Positions 1 to 7,170 of a stretch of DNA of 12,710 bases are shown here, one piece after another. Origin of the DNA: Candidatus Omnitrophota bacterium (lineage in GTDB: Bacteria; Omnitrophota; JAUWXU01). The notes beneath the pieces were generated by a model. That model made no database searches. It saw nothing but the letters and a program-made list of their open reading frames with translations, and was not told where the DNA came from. Location: contig JAUWXU010000006.1 of the NCBI GenBank assembly GCA_030616145.1, forward strand, positions 1-12,710, in the 5' to 3' direction. The position numbers and the translations under genes are program-made. Within the stretch, counting starts at the first letter, position 1. Each line of letters begins with the position of its first letter.

Positions 1-1
1 C

Positions 2-349
2 GAGATAGTTGAAGTAAAAGAAGACTCGATGGATGTAGTTACTGCTATCAGCGGTTCTGGACCTGCTTATTTCATCTTAGTTGTAGAATATTTAACCAAA
101 ATAGGTGTAAACTTTGGCCTGGATAGAAAGGCGGCTTATAAACTGGCTTCGCAGACTGCCCTGGGTAGCGTGAGGATGCTTGTGGAAACAGCCGAGGCCC
201 CAGATGTTTTAAGAAAAAAGGTAACCTCACCGGGAGGTACTACTGAGGCAGCATTGGATGTTTTCAAAAAGATGAATCTGGAACAGATTTATACTGAGGC
301 TGTTAAGGCTGCCATTGAAAGGTCAAAAAAACTTTCCGGAGGTCGTTAA
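2..349 (+). CDS. proC: Pyrroline-5-carboxylate reductase, C-terminal part
   Basis: This is the 3' end of a gene that begins before the window; the open frame runs from base 2 to the TAA at 347-349. ProC reduces pyrroline-5-carboxylate to proline with NAD(P)H in the cytoplasm. The visible 115 residues are the helical dimerisation and active-site domain. They contain the family signature AISGSGPAYF and the later VTSPGGTTEAAL block, which binds substrate in known ProC structures. The N-terminal Rossmann domain lies upstream and cannot be judged. The stop is followed one base later by the ATG of the YggT gene, whose ribosome-binding site (GGAGGT, 338-343) lies inside proC, so the two are very probably cotranscribed and translationally coupled. 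The identification is secure from the signature motifs. Confidence 0.96.
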   Translation, partial: EIVEVKEDSMDVVTAISGSGPAYFILVVEYLTKIGVNFGLDRKAAYKLASQTALGSVRMLVETAEAPDVLRKKVTSPGGTTEAALDVFKKMNLEQIYTEAVKAAIERSKKLSGGR

Positions 350-350
350 G

Positions 351-653
351 ATGTTTATTTTAGGTAATCTGATTGGGGCAATAGCCCGGATCCTGGATAT
401 TATAATTACAATTTTCACCTGGCTGATAATAGCCCGGGCATTGATAAGTTGGGTTAACCCCGACCCTTATAATTTTATTGTTCGGCTTTTGTACAAAACT
501 ACCGAACCAATGCTCTATCCGATCAGAAAAAGATTGCCGGTTGGCTGGGGTATAGATATTTCTCCAATAATCGCTATTTTGGGGCTTTTATTCTTGAGAT
601 ATTTTTTGATTAAGTCTTTGTTCGTTGCGAGTATAAAATTAGCAGCAGGATAG
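351..653 (+). CDS. yggT: YggT family membrane protein
   Basis: A 100-residue integral membrane protein. There are two hydrophobic stretches, roughly residues 3-30 and 66-90, separated by a conserved polar loop. The loop reads ALISWVNPDPYN, then TEPMLYPIRKRLP and GIDISPIIAILGL, which is the hallmark pattern of the YggT family. Family members are linked to cell division, cell shape and osmotic tolerance in several bacteria and plastids, but the molecular activity is not settled. The ATG at 351 is preferred over an upstream in-frame start at 315 because GGAGGT at 338-343 is spaced seven bases from it, and the longer version would add a polar extension encoded within proC. The proC-yggT neighbourhood is common across bacteria. 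Confidence 0.92.
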   Translation: MFILGNLIGAIARILDIIITIFTWLIIARALISWVNPDPYNFIVRLLYKTTEPMLYPIRKRLPVGWGIDISPIIAILGLLFLRYFLIKSLFVASIKLAAG

Positions 654-668
654 GCAGGGAGACAATAA

Positions 669-1499
669 ATGGAAGGTTTAAGAAGCAGGATAGAAAAGGC
701 GGCCAACTTTATTCGAAAAAAGGTAGATTTGAAGCCGGATATAGCGATTATCCTCGGTACCGGTCTGGGAGGACTGGCTGATCAGATTGAAGAAAAACAG
801 GTGATCGATTATTCAAAGATACCTTTTTTCCCTGTTTCTACGGTAAAAGGACATGGCGGAGAGCTGGTTCTGGGAAAAATTTCCAATAAAAAGATAGTAG
901 CAATGAGCGGCAGGTTTCATTATTATGAGGGATATTCCCTTGAACAGATTACCTTTCCGATAAGGGTGATGAGGAATTTGGGACCGAGGATATTGATAGA
1001 ATCAAGTGCTAGCGGGGCGATGAACCCGCAGTTTAAAAAAGGGGATGTAGCAGTTATAACCGACCAGATTAATTTTACAGGCCTGAATCCGTTGATCGGA
1101 GCTAATGATGATAAACTGGGGACGCGCTTTCCGGATATGTCCGAGCCCTATGATAGAAAATTGATTCGTCTGGCAGAGGAGATTGCACTGGAGGAAAAGA
1201 TTGCGCTTAACAAAGCTGTCTATATCGGAGTAACCGGCCCGAATTTAGAGACCGCTGCTGAATATAGATTCTTCCGTTCTATCGGGGCGGATATAGTAGG
1301 CATGTCAACTGTCCTGGAGGTGATTGTAGCTATTCACGCCGGATTCAAAGTGCTGGGGATGAGCTGTGTAACAGATATGTGTTTGCCTGATGAGCTTAGC
1401 CCGACTTCTTTTGAAGAGATTTTGGCCTCAGCCCGGCAGGCAGAACCGAAATTGACCAAAATTGTATTAAAGGTAATCCAGAGAATTAATGAACTATAA
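669..1499 (+). CDS. Purine nucleoside phosphorylase, trimeric (PNP/MTAP) class
   Basis: A 276-residue phosphorylase of purine salvage, which splits purine nucleosides with phosphate into base and (deoxy)ribose-1-phosphate. Phosphate-site motifs are visible: ILGTGLGG (residues 28-35), GRFHYYEGY (81-89, with Arg82 and His84) and GMST (211-214). The base and ribose sites are represented by GPNLETAAE (190-198, Glu194) and SCVTDMC (232-238). Two points differ from the textbook PNP. The usual TNAAGG stretch reads SSASGA (112-117), and the position that is Asn in mammalian 6-oxopurine enzymes (TN) is Asp236 (TD). Asp is found at this place in methylthioadenosine phosphorylases and favours 6-aminopurines. 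Specificity is therefore open: inosine/guanosine, adenosine or methylthioadenosine. AGGGAG at 656-661 supports the ATG at 669. The 3' end overlaps ileS by 11 bases. Confidence 0.9.
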   Translation: MEGLRSRIEKAANFIRKKVDLKPDIAIILGTGLGGLADQIEEKQVIDYSKIPFFPVSTVKGHGGELVLGKISNKKIVAMSGRFHYYEGYSLEQITFPIRVMRNLGPRILIESSASGAMNPQFKKGDVAVITDQINFTGLNPLIGANDDKLGTRFPDMSEPYDRKLIRLAEEIALEEKIALNKAVYIGVTGPNLETAAEYRFFRSIGADIVGMSTVLEVIVAIHAGFKVLGMSCVTDMCLPDELSPTSFEEILASARQAEPKLTKIVLKVIQRINEL

Positions 1500-4287
1500 A
1501 AAGACCCTGAATTTACCCCGGACAGACTTTCCGATGAAGGCGGACCTGGCCACAAAGGAGCCAGCGGTTTTAAAGAAGTGGAAAGAAATAGGCCTTTACC
1601 AGCTTATCCGGGAAAAATCCCGGGGGAGACCACGCTATATCCTGCATGACGGCCCACCTTATGCCAATGGCGATGTCCATATTGGCACTGCCCTCAATAA
1701 GATTCTCAAAGATATCATTATCAAATATAAAACATTGAAGGGGATGGACTGTCCCTATGTGCCGGGATGGGATTGCCATGGTCTGCCTATCGAATATCAG
1801 GTAATGAAGGCCTTAGAATCACACCGAACCAGACTCAACCAGATAGAGACCCGGGGACGCTGCCTTGATTACGCCCGTAAATACATTGATATCCAGAAAA
1901 GGCAGTTTGAAAGGTTGGGCATTATTGGCGATTGGGAAAACCCCTACCTTACCATAAATTATCGCTACGAAGCCAGCATTATTGAGGTGTTCGGTCAGTT
2001 GATATTAAAAGGTTATATCCACAAGAGGTTAAAACCAATTCACTGGTGCCCGGCCTGCGGGACCGCATTAGCCGAGGCAGAGCTTGAATACAAAGAGCAT
2101 ACCTCACCTTCAATCTATGTCAAGTTCAAACTGAGTGATACAGAAAAAATAGCCAATTTAGCGCGCCAGACAAAAGGTAAAGATTGTTTTGTGGTTATCT
2201 GGACAACTACTCCCTGGACCTTGGTTGCCAACGTTGCCATAGCCGTTCACCCCAATTTAGAATACAGTTTAGTCCAGGAGGAAAAGAGCGGTGATATATT
2301 AATTATTGCCTCGGATTTGGTCAAGTCATGCCTAGAAAAGTCAGGGATAACTGATTTTAAGATACTTGACAAACTAAAGGGTTCCCGGCTTGAAGGCCTG
2401 GCCTGTCGGCATCCCTTTATTCAGCGGACTTTGATGATTATTCTGGCGGATTATGTCTCAGGTGTCGAAGGAACCGGCTGCGTGCATATTGCCCCAGGCC
2501 ACGGAGAAGCAGATTATCAGACCGGGTTAAAATATAAATTAGATATTCTTTCGCCAGTCAATGAAAAAGGAGAATTTACTGACCAGGCCGGGGATCTGGC
2601 CGGGGTTAACGTATTTAATGCCGGAGAGCCAATAGTGAAGAAGCTGAAGGATAGCCGGGCCCTTGTTTATCAGGCCTCAGTGGCCCATTCCTATCCTCAT
2701 TGTTGGAGATGTAAGAAGCCGGTTATCTTCCGGGCTACTGAACAGTGGTTTATTGATATAGACCACGATAGATTAAGAGACAAGGCCCTTTCAGCGATAA
2801 AAAAGGTTAAATGGATTCCCGGCTGGGGACAGATACGAATAAACAATATGGTTAGCATGCGGCCGGAATGGTGTATATCCAGGCAGAGGGTCTGGGGTGT
2901 GCCCCTGCCGATTTTTTATTGCCAGCACTGCGGGGAAATATTGGCTACCCGGGAAAGTTTAGGAGCAGTGAAGGATGTGGTTTTAAAAGAGGGTTCGGAC
3001 GCCTGGTTTAGAAAAGGGCCAGAGGATATTCTTCCCGATGGAATTAAATGTCCAAAATGCAAAGGCACCAGTTTCAAAAAAGAGACGGATATAGTAGACG
3101 TGTGGTTTGAGTCCGGGGTAAGCTATAAGGCGGTTTTAGAGTCCAGAAAGGAACTTTCTTCGCCGGCAGACCTTTATCTAGAAGGTAATGACCAGTTTCG
3201 CGGATGGTTTCAAAGTTCACTATTGATCGCAGTGGCCTCCGAAGGAAAGGCCCCTTACCGGACAGTACTTACCCATGGTTTTATGGTGGATGGAGAAGGG
3301 AAGAAGATGTCCAAGTCCTTAGGGAATTTGATATCTTCTGAACAGTTGGTGGCAATGGCCGGCTCGGATGTTGTCCGGCTCTGGGTGGCCTCGGAAGATT
3401 ATAGCTCTGATATAAGTTTTTCCGACGAGATATTGAAAAGGATGATTGAGGCATACCGCCGGATCAGGAATACCTGCCGCTTTATTCTGGGAAATATTTA
3501 TGATTTTGAACCGGCAAAAGACCGCGTTGAATATAATAAATTGTTGGAAATAGATAAATGGGCCTTGGGCCGGTTGCAGATTTTGCTCGAGAAAGTAACC
3601 GCTGCCTATGATAAATTTTCCTTTTATCAAATATATCATCTGGTCAATAACTTTTGCACTGTGGAATTGAGTTCATTTTATCTGGATGTACTGAAAGACA
3701 GATTGTATGCCTCGGCAAAGGATTCTCTTTTTAGGCGTTCCTGCCAAACAGTGCTTTATGAGATTTTGACCGTCCTGGTCAAGGTGGTTTCACCGATTCT
3801 TTCATATACCTCTGAAGAGATTTGGGAATATCTGCCCGAGAAGTCGCAGGTTAGCGTGCATCTTTCGTCATGGCCGCAGGTGAACAAAAAATGGATTGAC
3901 CAACGCTTGCAAGAAAACTGGGACAGGCTCCTTCAAATCAGGTCGATGGTCTGCACAGTATTAGAACACAAAAGAATGGAGAAGTTAATCGGCAATTCGC
4001 TTGAGGCAATGGTATCCTTGTCTGTAACCGATAAAAGCCATTACGCATTTTTAAAGCAATATCTGGAGCAACTGCCGGCAATATTTATTGTTTCTGATGT
4101 AACGCTGGAGATGGTAAAGGTCTTGCCTGCCCAGGCAAAGACAGATGCCAAAATGACCTTTCTCGGCGTAACTGTTGAAAAGGCCGCTGGTTCCAAGTGC
4201 ATCCGATGCTGGAACTGGTCACCCACCGTAGGCCAGGACTCTGGCCACCCCCAACTTTGCCAGAGGTGCTTGGAAACTGTCTCTTAG
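1489..4287 (+). CDS. ileS: Isoleucine--tRNA ligase
   Basis: A 932-residue class I aminoacyl-tRNA synthetase that charges tRNA-Ile, a normal length for bacterial IleRS. In order: the N-terminal [13 protein letters not shown] stretch; the HIGH motif as HIGT at residues 64-67, within [28 protein letters not shown] near residue 94; the CP1 editing domain with WTTTPWTL from residue 238 and a [16 protein letters not shown] block; Cys-rich CPACG and CPKCK pairs; KMSKS at 606-610; the anticodon-binding helical domain; and a C-terminal zinc finger with Cys904, Cys907, Cys924 and Cys927. The last His of HIGH is Thr here; I believe this occurs in other IleRS proteins, so it is not by itself a sign of loss. 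The start overlaps the end of the phosphorylase gene, implying coupling. The gene is intact; the accessory region begins right behind it. Confidence 0.97.
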   Translation: MNYKKTLNLPRTDFPMKADLATKEPAVLKKWKEIGLYQLIREKSRGRPRYILHDGPPYANGDVHIGTALNKILKDIIIKYKTLKGMDCPYVPGWDCHGLPIEYQVMKALESHRTRLNQIETRGRCLDYARKYIDIQKRQFERLGIIGDWENPYLTINYRYEASIIEVFGQLILKGYIHKRLKPIHWCPACGTALAEAELEYKEHTSPSIYVKFKLSDTEKIANLARQTKGKDCFVVIWTTTPWTLVANVAIAVHPNLEYSLVQEEKSGDILIIASDLVKSCLEKSGITDFKILDKLKGSRLEGLACRHPFIQRTLMIILADYVSGVEGTGCVHIAPGHGEADYQTGLKYKLDILSPVNEKGEFTDQAGDLAGVNVFNAGEPIVKKLKDSRALVYQASVAHSYPHCWRCKKPVIFRATEQWFIDIDHDRLRDKALSAIKKVKWIPGWGQIRINNMVSMRPEWCISRQRVWGVPLPIFYCQHCGEILATRESLGAVKDVVLKEGSDAWFRKGPEDILPDGIKCPKCKGTSFKKETDIVDVWFESGVSYKAVLESRKELSSPADLYLEGNDQFRGWFQSSLLIAVASEGKAPYRTVLTHGFMVDGEGKKMSKSLGNLISSEQLVAMAGSDVVRLWVASEDYSSDISFSDEILKRMIEAYRRIRNTCRFILGNIYDFEPAKDRVEYNKLLEIDKWALGRLQILLEKVTAAYDKFSFYQIYHLVNNFCTVELSSFYLDVLKDRLYASAKDSLFRRSCQTVLYEILTVLVKVVSPILSYTSEEIWEYLPEKSQVSVHLSSWPQVNKKWIDQRLQENWDRLLQIRSMVCTVLEHKRMEKLIGNSLEAMVSLSVTDKSHYAFLKQYLEQLPAIFIVSDVTLEMVKVLPAQAKTDAKMTFLGVTVEKAAGSKCIRCWNWSPTVGQDSGHPQLCQRCLETVS

Positions 4288-4321
4288 GTGCTCTAACATA
4301 TGTTAAAAATAAGGGTTACAT

Positions 4322-4362
4322 GGGCCTGTAGCTCAGTTGGTTAGAGCATCGGTCTCATAAAC
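4322..4362 (+). pseudogene. 5' half of a tRNA gene with CAT anticodon, truncated
   Basis: Bases 4322-4328 (GGGCCTG) form a 5' acceptor strand, followed by TA, a D stem GCTC/GAGC around loop AGTTGGTTA, the anticodon-stem strand TCGGT (4349-4353) and loop CTCATAA (4354-4360) with anticodon CAT at 4356-4358. The 3' anticodon strand should read ACCGA, but after AC the sequence turns into agattaggg. No variable loop, T arm or 3' acceptor strand (CAGGCCC) was found here or elsewhere in the window. The gene is either elongator tRNA-Met or the lysidine-type tRNA-Ile(CAU); half a tRNA does not decide this. A break at the anticodon loop is typical of tyrosine-recombinase integration. Confidence 0.85.
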
Positions 4363-4530
4363 AGATTAGGGCCTTTTCCAAGTATCTAACCACTAAACAC
4401 TTACCTTTTATTTCCAACCACTTAGGTTAAATTTAACCCTTACCAGTTTGTATCAATTTGTCTTATTTTGACAGTAGAGGGGGCACAAAAAGGGGCACAG
4501 TTTGTATCAATTGGTATTGGTTTGTATGGG
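4363..4530 (+). repeat. att-like region with direct repeats and palindrome
   Basis: This non-coding stretch abuts the broken tRNA. It holds a perfect 14-bp palindrome GGTTAAATTTAACC (4425-4438). Two exact 15-bp direct repeats CAGTTTGTATCAATT lie at 4444-4458 and 4498-4512, with a partial third copy GTTTGTAT near 4520. GGGGCACA occurs twice, at 4480-4487 and 4492-4499. Short AACCACT-like repeats lie further left. Clustered short repeats beside a tRNA crossover site resemble the arm-type binding sites of a tyrosine integrase and its directionality factor. No integrase reading frame is present, so this looks like the leftover attachment region of an integrated element. Confidence 0.55.
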
Positions 4531-4542
4531 CTATAAATATTC

Positions 4543-4571
4543 TTGACTTATAAGGGAGAGAGGCGTAAGAT
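4543..4571 (+). promoter_or_regulatory. Candidate promoter for the island genes
   Basis: TTGACT (4543-4548) and TAAGAT (4566-4571) are separated by 17 bases, a fair sigma70-type match. Transcription would start near 4578 and read through the hairpin at 4627-4666 into the first island gene. The match is imperfect and the region is AT-rich, so chance is possible. Confidence 0.4.
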
Positions 4572-4626
4572 TAAGCATAAGGCCTGAAACTCTATACTTG
4601 TAACTAAATTATATTGTATACGATTA

Positions 4627-4666
4627 AGCCCGCCTGAGGTTACGTTAGGGTTTCCCTGGGCGGGCT
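4627..4666 (+). terminator. GC-rich stem-loop, possible terminator or attenuator
   Basis: AGCCCGCC (4627-4634) pairs perfectly with GGCGGGCT (4659-4666), and the stem is extended inward by two wobble pairs and GG/CC. A GATTATTTT tract follows, which is a weak U-run. It could end leftover transcription from the old element, or act as an attenuator, because the candidate promoter at 4543-4571 lies upstream of it and the first island gene downstream. Confidence 0.5.
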
Positions 4667-4686
4667 GATTATTTTGGGGAAGCTTA

Positions 4687-4709
4687 TGTTGAATGTTGAG
4701 ACCTGGCCC
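4687..4709 (+). repeat. REP-like repeat, copy 1
   Basis: A 23-bp copy beginning TGTTGAATGTTGAGACCT and ending GGCCC. Related copies lie at 6054-6077 (same orientation), at 6007-6030 (inverted, pairing with the previous one) and at 7734-7757 (inverted). The ATG at 4693 of the first island frame falls inside this repeat, which argues that it is not the true start codon. Confidence 0.7.
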
Positions 4710-4743
4710 AAAACCTGTATACAATTGCATTGAAGGTGATAGT

Positions 4744-5190
4744 TTGGGTTTAATAGATGTAAAATTTACAGAAAAATTAGTAGAAACTATAAAGGAATTA
4801 AATATTGGTTATAATAAAAAAGAGATAAAAATAGATGCTACGGATAAGTCGACCAATGTAACCGTTAATATAACCATTAATGTAACACCATCTACTGGGA
4901 AAGCATTCATGCTTTCTTCTGCAAGGCCAGAAAAATTGCTTAAGAAAAAGACAATACAAGCTGTTAAAAATGCGATAAACGAAAAACCCCAAGAAATGGC
5001 TAAGATTGTAACGACGTACAATCCTATAGTAATAGCAACTAGTGCAGCTAGTATTGTCGCATCTAATATCGGTCATTTGCTGAAGCCAGAGGCAGTTCCC
5101 TTACCAGCAGGAGATTTTATTGAAGCTTTACCCCCAGTTATAGAAGGAGGTACAAATCTTCAAATAAAATTTATTCAGGTTGGAAAGTAA
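4744..5190 (+). CDS. Hypothetical protein, island gene 1
   Basis: The family is not recognised. The open frame starts at an ATG at 4693, but that ATG lies inside a REP-like repeat. I prefer TTG at 4744, giving 148 residues, because GAAGGTGA (4732-4739) is well spaced before it and the same AAGGT-GAT-AG arrangement precedes the K+ channel gene. The protein has an alternating NVTVNITINVTP stretch that suggests a beta strand or hairpin, a Lys-rich helix (EKLLKKKTIQAVKNAINEK), an Ala/Ser-rich mildly hydrophobic segment (IVIATSAASIVASNIGHLL) that could be one amphipathic or membrane-associated helix, and a Pro-rich C-terminal part. There is no signal peptide. The HEPN-like gene follows 21 bases downstream, so the two probably share a transcript. 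Real coding is likely from length and composition, but the function is unknown. Confidence 0.65.
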   Translation: MGLIDVKFTEKLVETIKELNIGYNKKEIKIDATDKSTNVTVNITINVTPSTGKAFMLSSARPEKLLKKKTIQAVKNAINEKPQEMAKIVTTYNPIVIATSAASIVASNIGHLLKPEAVPLPAGDFIEALPPVIEGGTNLQIKFIQVGK

Positions 5191-5211
5191 GAGAGAATAT
5201 AAGCTCAAATT

Positions 5212-5979
5212 ATGAAGAAGGATCTATGGCTTTCATCCGAGGTGTTGGAATGGCATGCCAGTTTAGAAAGCACTACAGAGTATGACAGTCGTAATTGGAA
5301 GCGTGCTTATGATATCTGGTCACATGCCGAACAAATATTGATTCAACCTTTAGAAGATGGACTGTATTTGGTGGATGCTGTAAATACATTAAAGCGGGCC
5401 AAAGACCATCGATTACGTATTCTAAAAAAACTTTACTCTTTCAAAAGCATACCTATTAAAAATAAACCACCTGATTTACTCGAACAAATGGCATATTTTG
5501 GAATTATTAGGCCGATAATGTTAAGGCAACTCCTCACGGTTAGAAATGAAATCGAACATCAAGATGTCTCACCGCCGAAGTATAACGAATGTAAAGAGCT
5601 GTTAGAATTTAGTTGGTATTTTCTTCGTTCAACCGATAGTCTGGCAAGAAGCACTGTGAGTTCATTTACGTTGATACCCCCTGAGGAGAGTTCTACCAAT
5701 TATGATTATTGGTTAAGAATTGAAACAGGTTTAGAAGTAAACTGGGTGACCGAAGTTAACGGTTGGTTATATCCTTCTTTGATTTCACATAGAGCGAAGG
5801 ATAGCTTTATGTACCTGAAGCTTACACGCATTGAAACTCAAGCAGAATTTTCTAAAAGACAAGGTATGGCATCTACTGGACAAGGAAAAAATCCAGAAGA
5901 TATATATATCAATGGCGTTGTCCGAGGCCCTGTTGATTGTTTAAATAAGATATTCCAACACTACTTCGCACTCTTATAA
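5212..5979 (+). CDS. HEPN-like domain protein, island gene 2
   Basis: A 255-residue soluble, mostly helical protein of no assigned family. Its clearest feature is LLTVRNEIEHQ: Arg111, Asn112 and His116 fit the R-x(4-6)-H motif of HEPN domains, often seen as RN-x(3)-H, placed at the end of a long helical region (about residues 35-145). HEPN proteins are frequently RNases acting as toxins or as effectors of abortive infection and CRISPR systems; others are inactive adaptors. The C-terminal part (about 155-255) has Trp/Tyr-rich segments such as NYDYWLRIETGLEVNWVTEVNGWLYP and may be a separate beta-rich sensor domain. No nucleotidyltransferase (MNT) antitoxin partner is adjacent; the neighbours are an unknown protein and a K+ channel. 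There is no strong Shine-Dalgarno site. The HEPN assignment rests on a short motif and helical context and needs a profile search. Confidence 0.6.
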   Translation: MKKDLWLSSEVLEWHASLESTTEYDSRNWKRAYDIWSHAEQILIQPLEDGLYLVDAVNTLKRAKDHRLRILKKLYSFKSIPIKNKPPDLLEQMAYFGIIRPIMLRQLLTVRNEIEHQDVSPPKYNECKELLEFSWYFLRSTDSLARSTVSSFTLIPPEESSTNYDYWLRIETGLEVNWVTEVNGWLYPSLISHRAKDSFMYLKLTRIETQAEFSKRQGMASTGQGKNPEDIYINGVVRGPVDCLNKIFQHYFALL

Positions 5980-6006
5980 TTGAAGATATGCTCCCGGTAG
6001 CAAAAA

Positions 6007-6077
6007 GGGGTCAGGTCTTTACATTTGACAAAATAGATTAATTTGATAAAAAATGTTGAATGTTGGAACCCGACCTC
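6007..6077 (+). repeat. REP-like palindromic element between island genes 2 and 3
   Basis: The left arm at 6007-6030 starts GGGGTCAGGTCTTTAC and ends ATTTGACA. The right arm at 6054-6077 starts TGTTGAATGTTGGAACC and ends CGACCTC. The arms are imperfect inverted repeats: about 16 of 24 positions pair directly and several others by G-T wobble, with an AT-rich loop of 23 bases. The GGGGTCAGGTCTT...ATTTGACA form resembles REP-type elements found near IS200-like (RAYT) transposases in many bacteria. It also contains a TTGACA (6025-6030) that could supply a -35 box, although no good -10 box follows. Confidence 0.65.
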
Positions 6078-6106
6078 AAACTCCAATAGATAAGGTTGAT
6101 TAGCTT

Positions 6107-6904
6107 ATGGATATTTTACAAATAAAACAAAAAGCGGACGAGTTGCTCAAGAAAGCTCACGAATCTTTGAAAAATAAAAATGCGGGAACTGCATTTAAAG
6201 AATTTGACGAAGCTGCTAACCTCTATAAAAAAATTGGTAGACATGATGAAGCTGCGAAAGCTTTTGCAAGTGCAGCTACTTCCTGGGACATAAAAATAGG
6301 AGGAGAAGTTTTGTTTAATGCCGCTTCACGGTACCAATATGCTGCTGAGGAAGCTATGAAGCATAAAGATTATCGTTATGCTAAATACCTTTACCATACT
6401 GCTGCTAGATTCTATGAACGGGATGGATTTACTAAATGGTTCTCCCATTGTTTTTATATGTCTAAGTTATGTGATGGTAAATATTCGGAATGTATAGCTT
6501 TTGAAAAAGAACAAAAAAGCATTATCGGAGAAGGTCATTCACATTCTCTAAGAAATAGATTTGGACATTTTTGTACATGGTTATTGAATATTATTTTTAA
6601 AAAGCTATGGGGGTATGGGGAAAAACCGTGGAGAGTTATAATTATTGCCATTCTAATAATTGTTTTATCTTCTTTTGTTTTCTTTTTATCAAATTCACTA
6701 GTTTATCTTGAACAAATGCTCAATCCTTCTTATTTTGATAGTTTATATTTTAGTGTAGTCACTTTTACCACTCTCGGTTACGGAGATTATCACCCAACGG
6801 GTTTAGTTCGCATAGTTTCAATGATTGAAGCTTGCTCATCATTGATATTGATGCCTTTGTTTATAATCAGTCTGACTAGAAAATACTTACGAACGTTCTA
6901 TTAG
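6107..6904 (+). CDS. TPR/SNAP-like domain fused to a two-helix K+ channel
   Basis: A 265-residue membrane protein. Residues 1-130 are repeating amphipathic helices (AGTAFKEFDEAANLYKKIG, DEAAKAFASAATSW, RYAKYLYHTAARFYERDG) of the tetratricopeptide/alpha-SNAP type, expected to be cytoplasmic and to bind protein partners. Residues 175-197 form the first membrane helix. Residues 209-230 are a re-entrant pore helix and selectivity filter, TTLGYGDYHP, with the K+ signature at 222-227. Residues 234-256 form the second membrane helix. This matches the 2TM Ion_trans_2 fold, which assembles as a tetramer and conducts K+. There is no RCK or cyclic-nucleotide domain after the pore, since only about nine basic residues remain; regulation, if any, must come through the N-terminal helical domain, an uncommon arrangement. 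AAGG at 6092-6095 is a modest ribosome-binding site. The gene is notably AT-rich. Confidence 0.88.
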   Translation: MDILQIKQKADELLKKAHESLKNKNAGTAFKEFDEAANLYKKIGRHDEAAKAFASAATSWDIKIGGEVLFNAASRYQYAAEEAMKHKDYRYAKYLYHTAARFYERDGFTKWFSHCFYMSKLCDGKYSECIAFEKEQKSIIGEGHSHSLRNRFGHFCTWLLNIIFKKLWGYGEKPWRVIIIAILIIVLSSFVFFLSNSLVYLEQMLNPSYFDSLYFSVVTFTTLGYGDYHPTGLVRIVSMIEACSSLILMPLFIISLTRKYLRTFY

Positions 6905-6981
6905 AAAACAAAGATGGTGATATTAAAATATAACTTACAGAAATATATTACAAAAGATTAAGGGTGGAAGGATAGACTGGT

Positions 6982-7158
6982 ATGAATTTTGTTAATTGGT
7001 TTGTCCAATTTTGGCTCGTGTATCTCGCTTCTATTGGTTTATATGCTTTTTGGGAACATTATAAAAAAACCGGTAAAGACAAGTTAATAGAATGGAAGCC
7101 ATTTATGGTTTGTCTTGTAATTATTGTAGCCCTGTTTTATCTAACTGTTTGGAAGTGA
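6982..7158 (+). CDS. 58-aa two-helix membrane peptide
   Basis: A short gene beginning ATG at 6982 and ending TGA at 7156-7158. The product starts MNFVNWFVQFWLVYLAS and has two hydrophobic helices, roughly residues 4-24 and 41-56. They are separated by a charged loop (EHYKKTGKDKLIEWKP), so both ends should face the same side of the membrane. GGAAGGAT just upstream serves as ribosome-binding site. The next gene starts 12 bases after its stop, and the next ribosome-binding site (GAAGGGGG, 7157-7164) overlaps that stop, which suggests coupled translation. No family is recognised. Size and context resemble small membrane partners of larger systems, but function cannot be assigned from sequence. 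Confidence 0.65.
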   Translation: MNFVNWFVQFWLVYLASIGLYAFWEHYKKTGKDKLIEWKPFMVCLVIIVALFYLTVWK

Positions 7159-7170
7159 GAAGGGGGTTAA

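Noticed and set aside
315..350. Longer YggT start at 315
   Set aside because: A strong Shine-Dalgarno site is spaced for ATG at 351, and the extension is simply proC sequence read in another frame.
1678..1689. HIGT in place of HIGH in IleRS as a sign of an inactive enzyme
   Set aside because: All other synthetase, editing and zinc motifs are intact, and I believe Thr at this position occurs in other IleRS proteins.
4468..4473. TTGACA in the att-like region as a promoter
   Set aside because: No -10-like hexamer lies 16-18 bases downstream; the sequence there is GC-rich.
4322..4545. Group I intron in the tRNA anticodon loop
   Set aside because: Introns are known at this place in tRNA-Ile(CAU), but no 3' exon (ACCGA..., T arm, CAGGCCC) is found downstream and no conserved intron core was recognised by eye.
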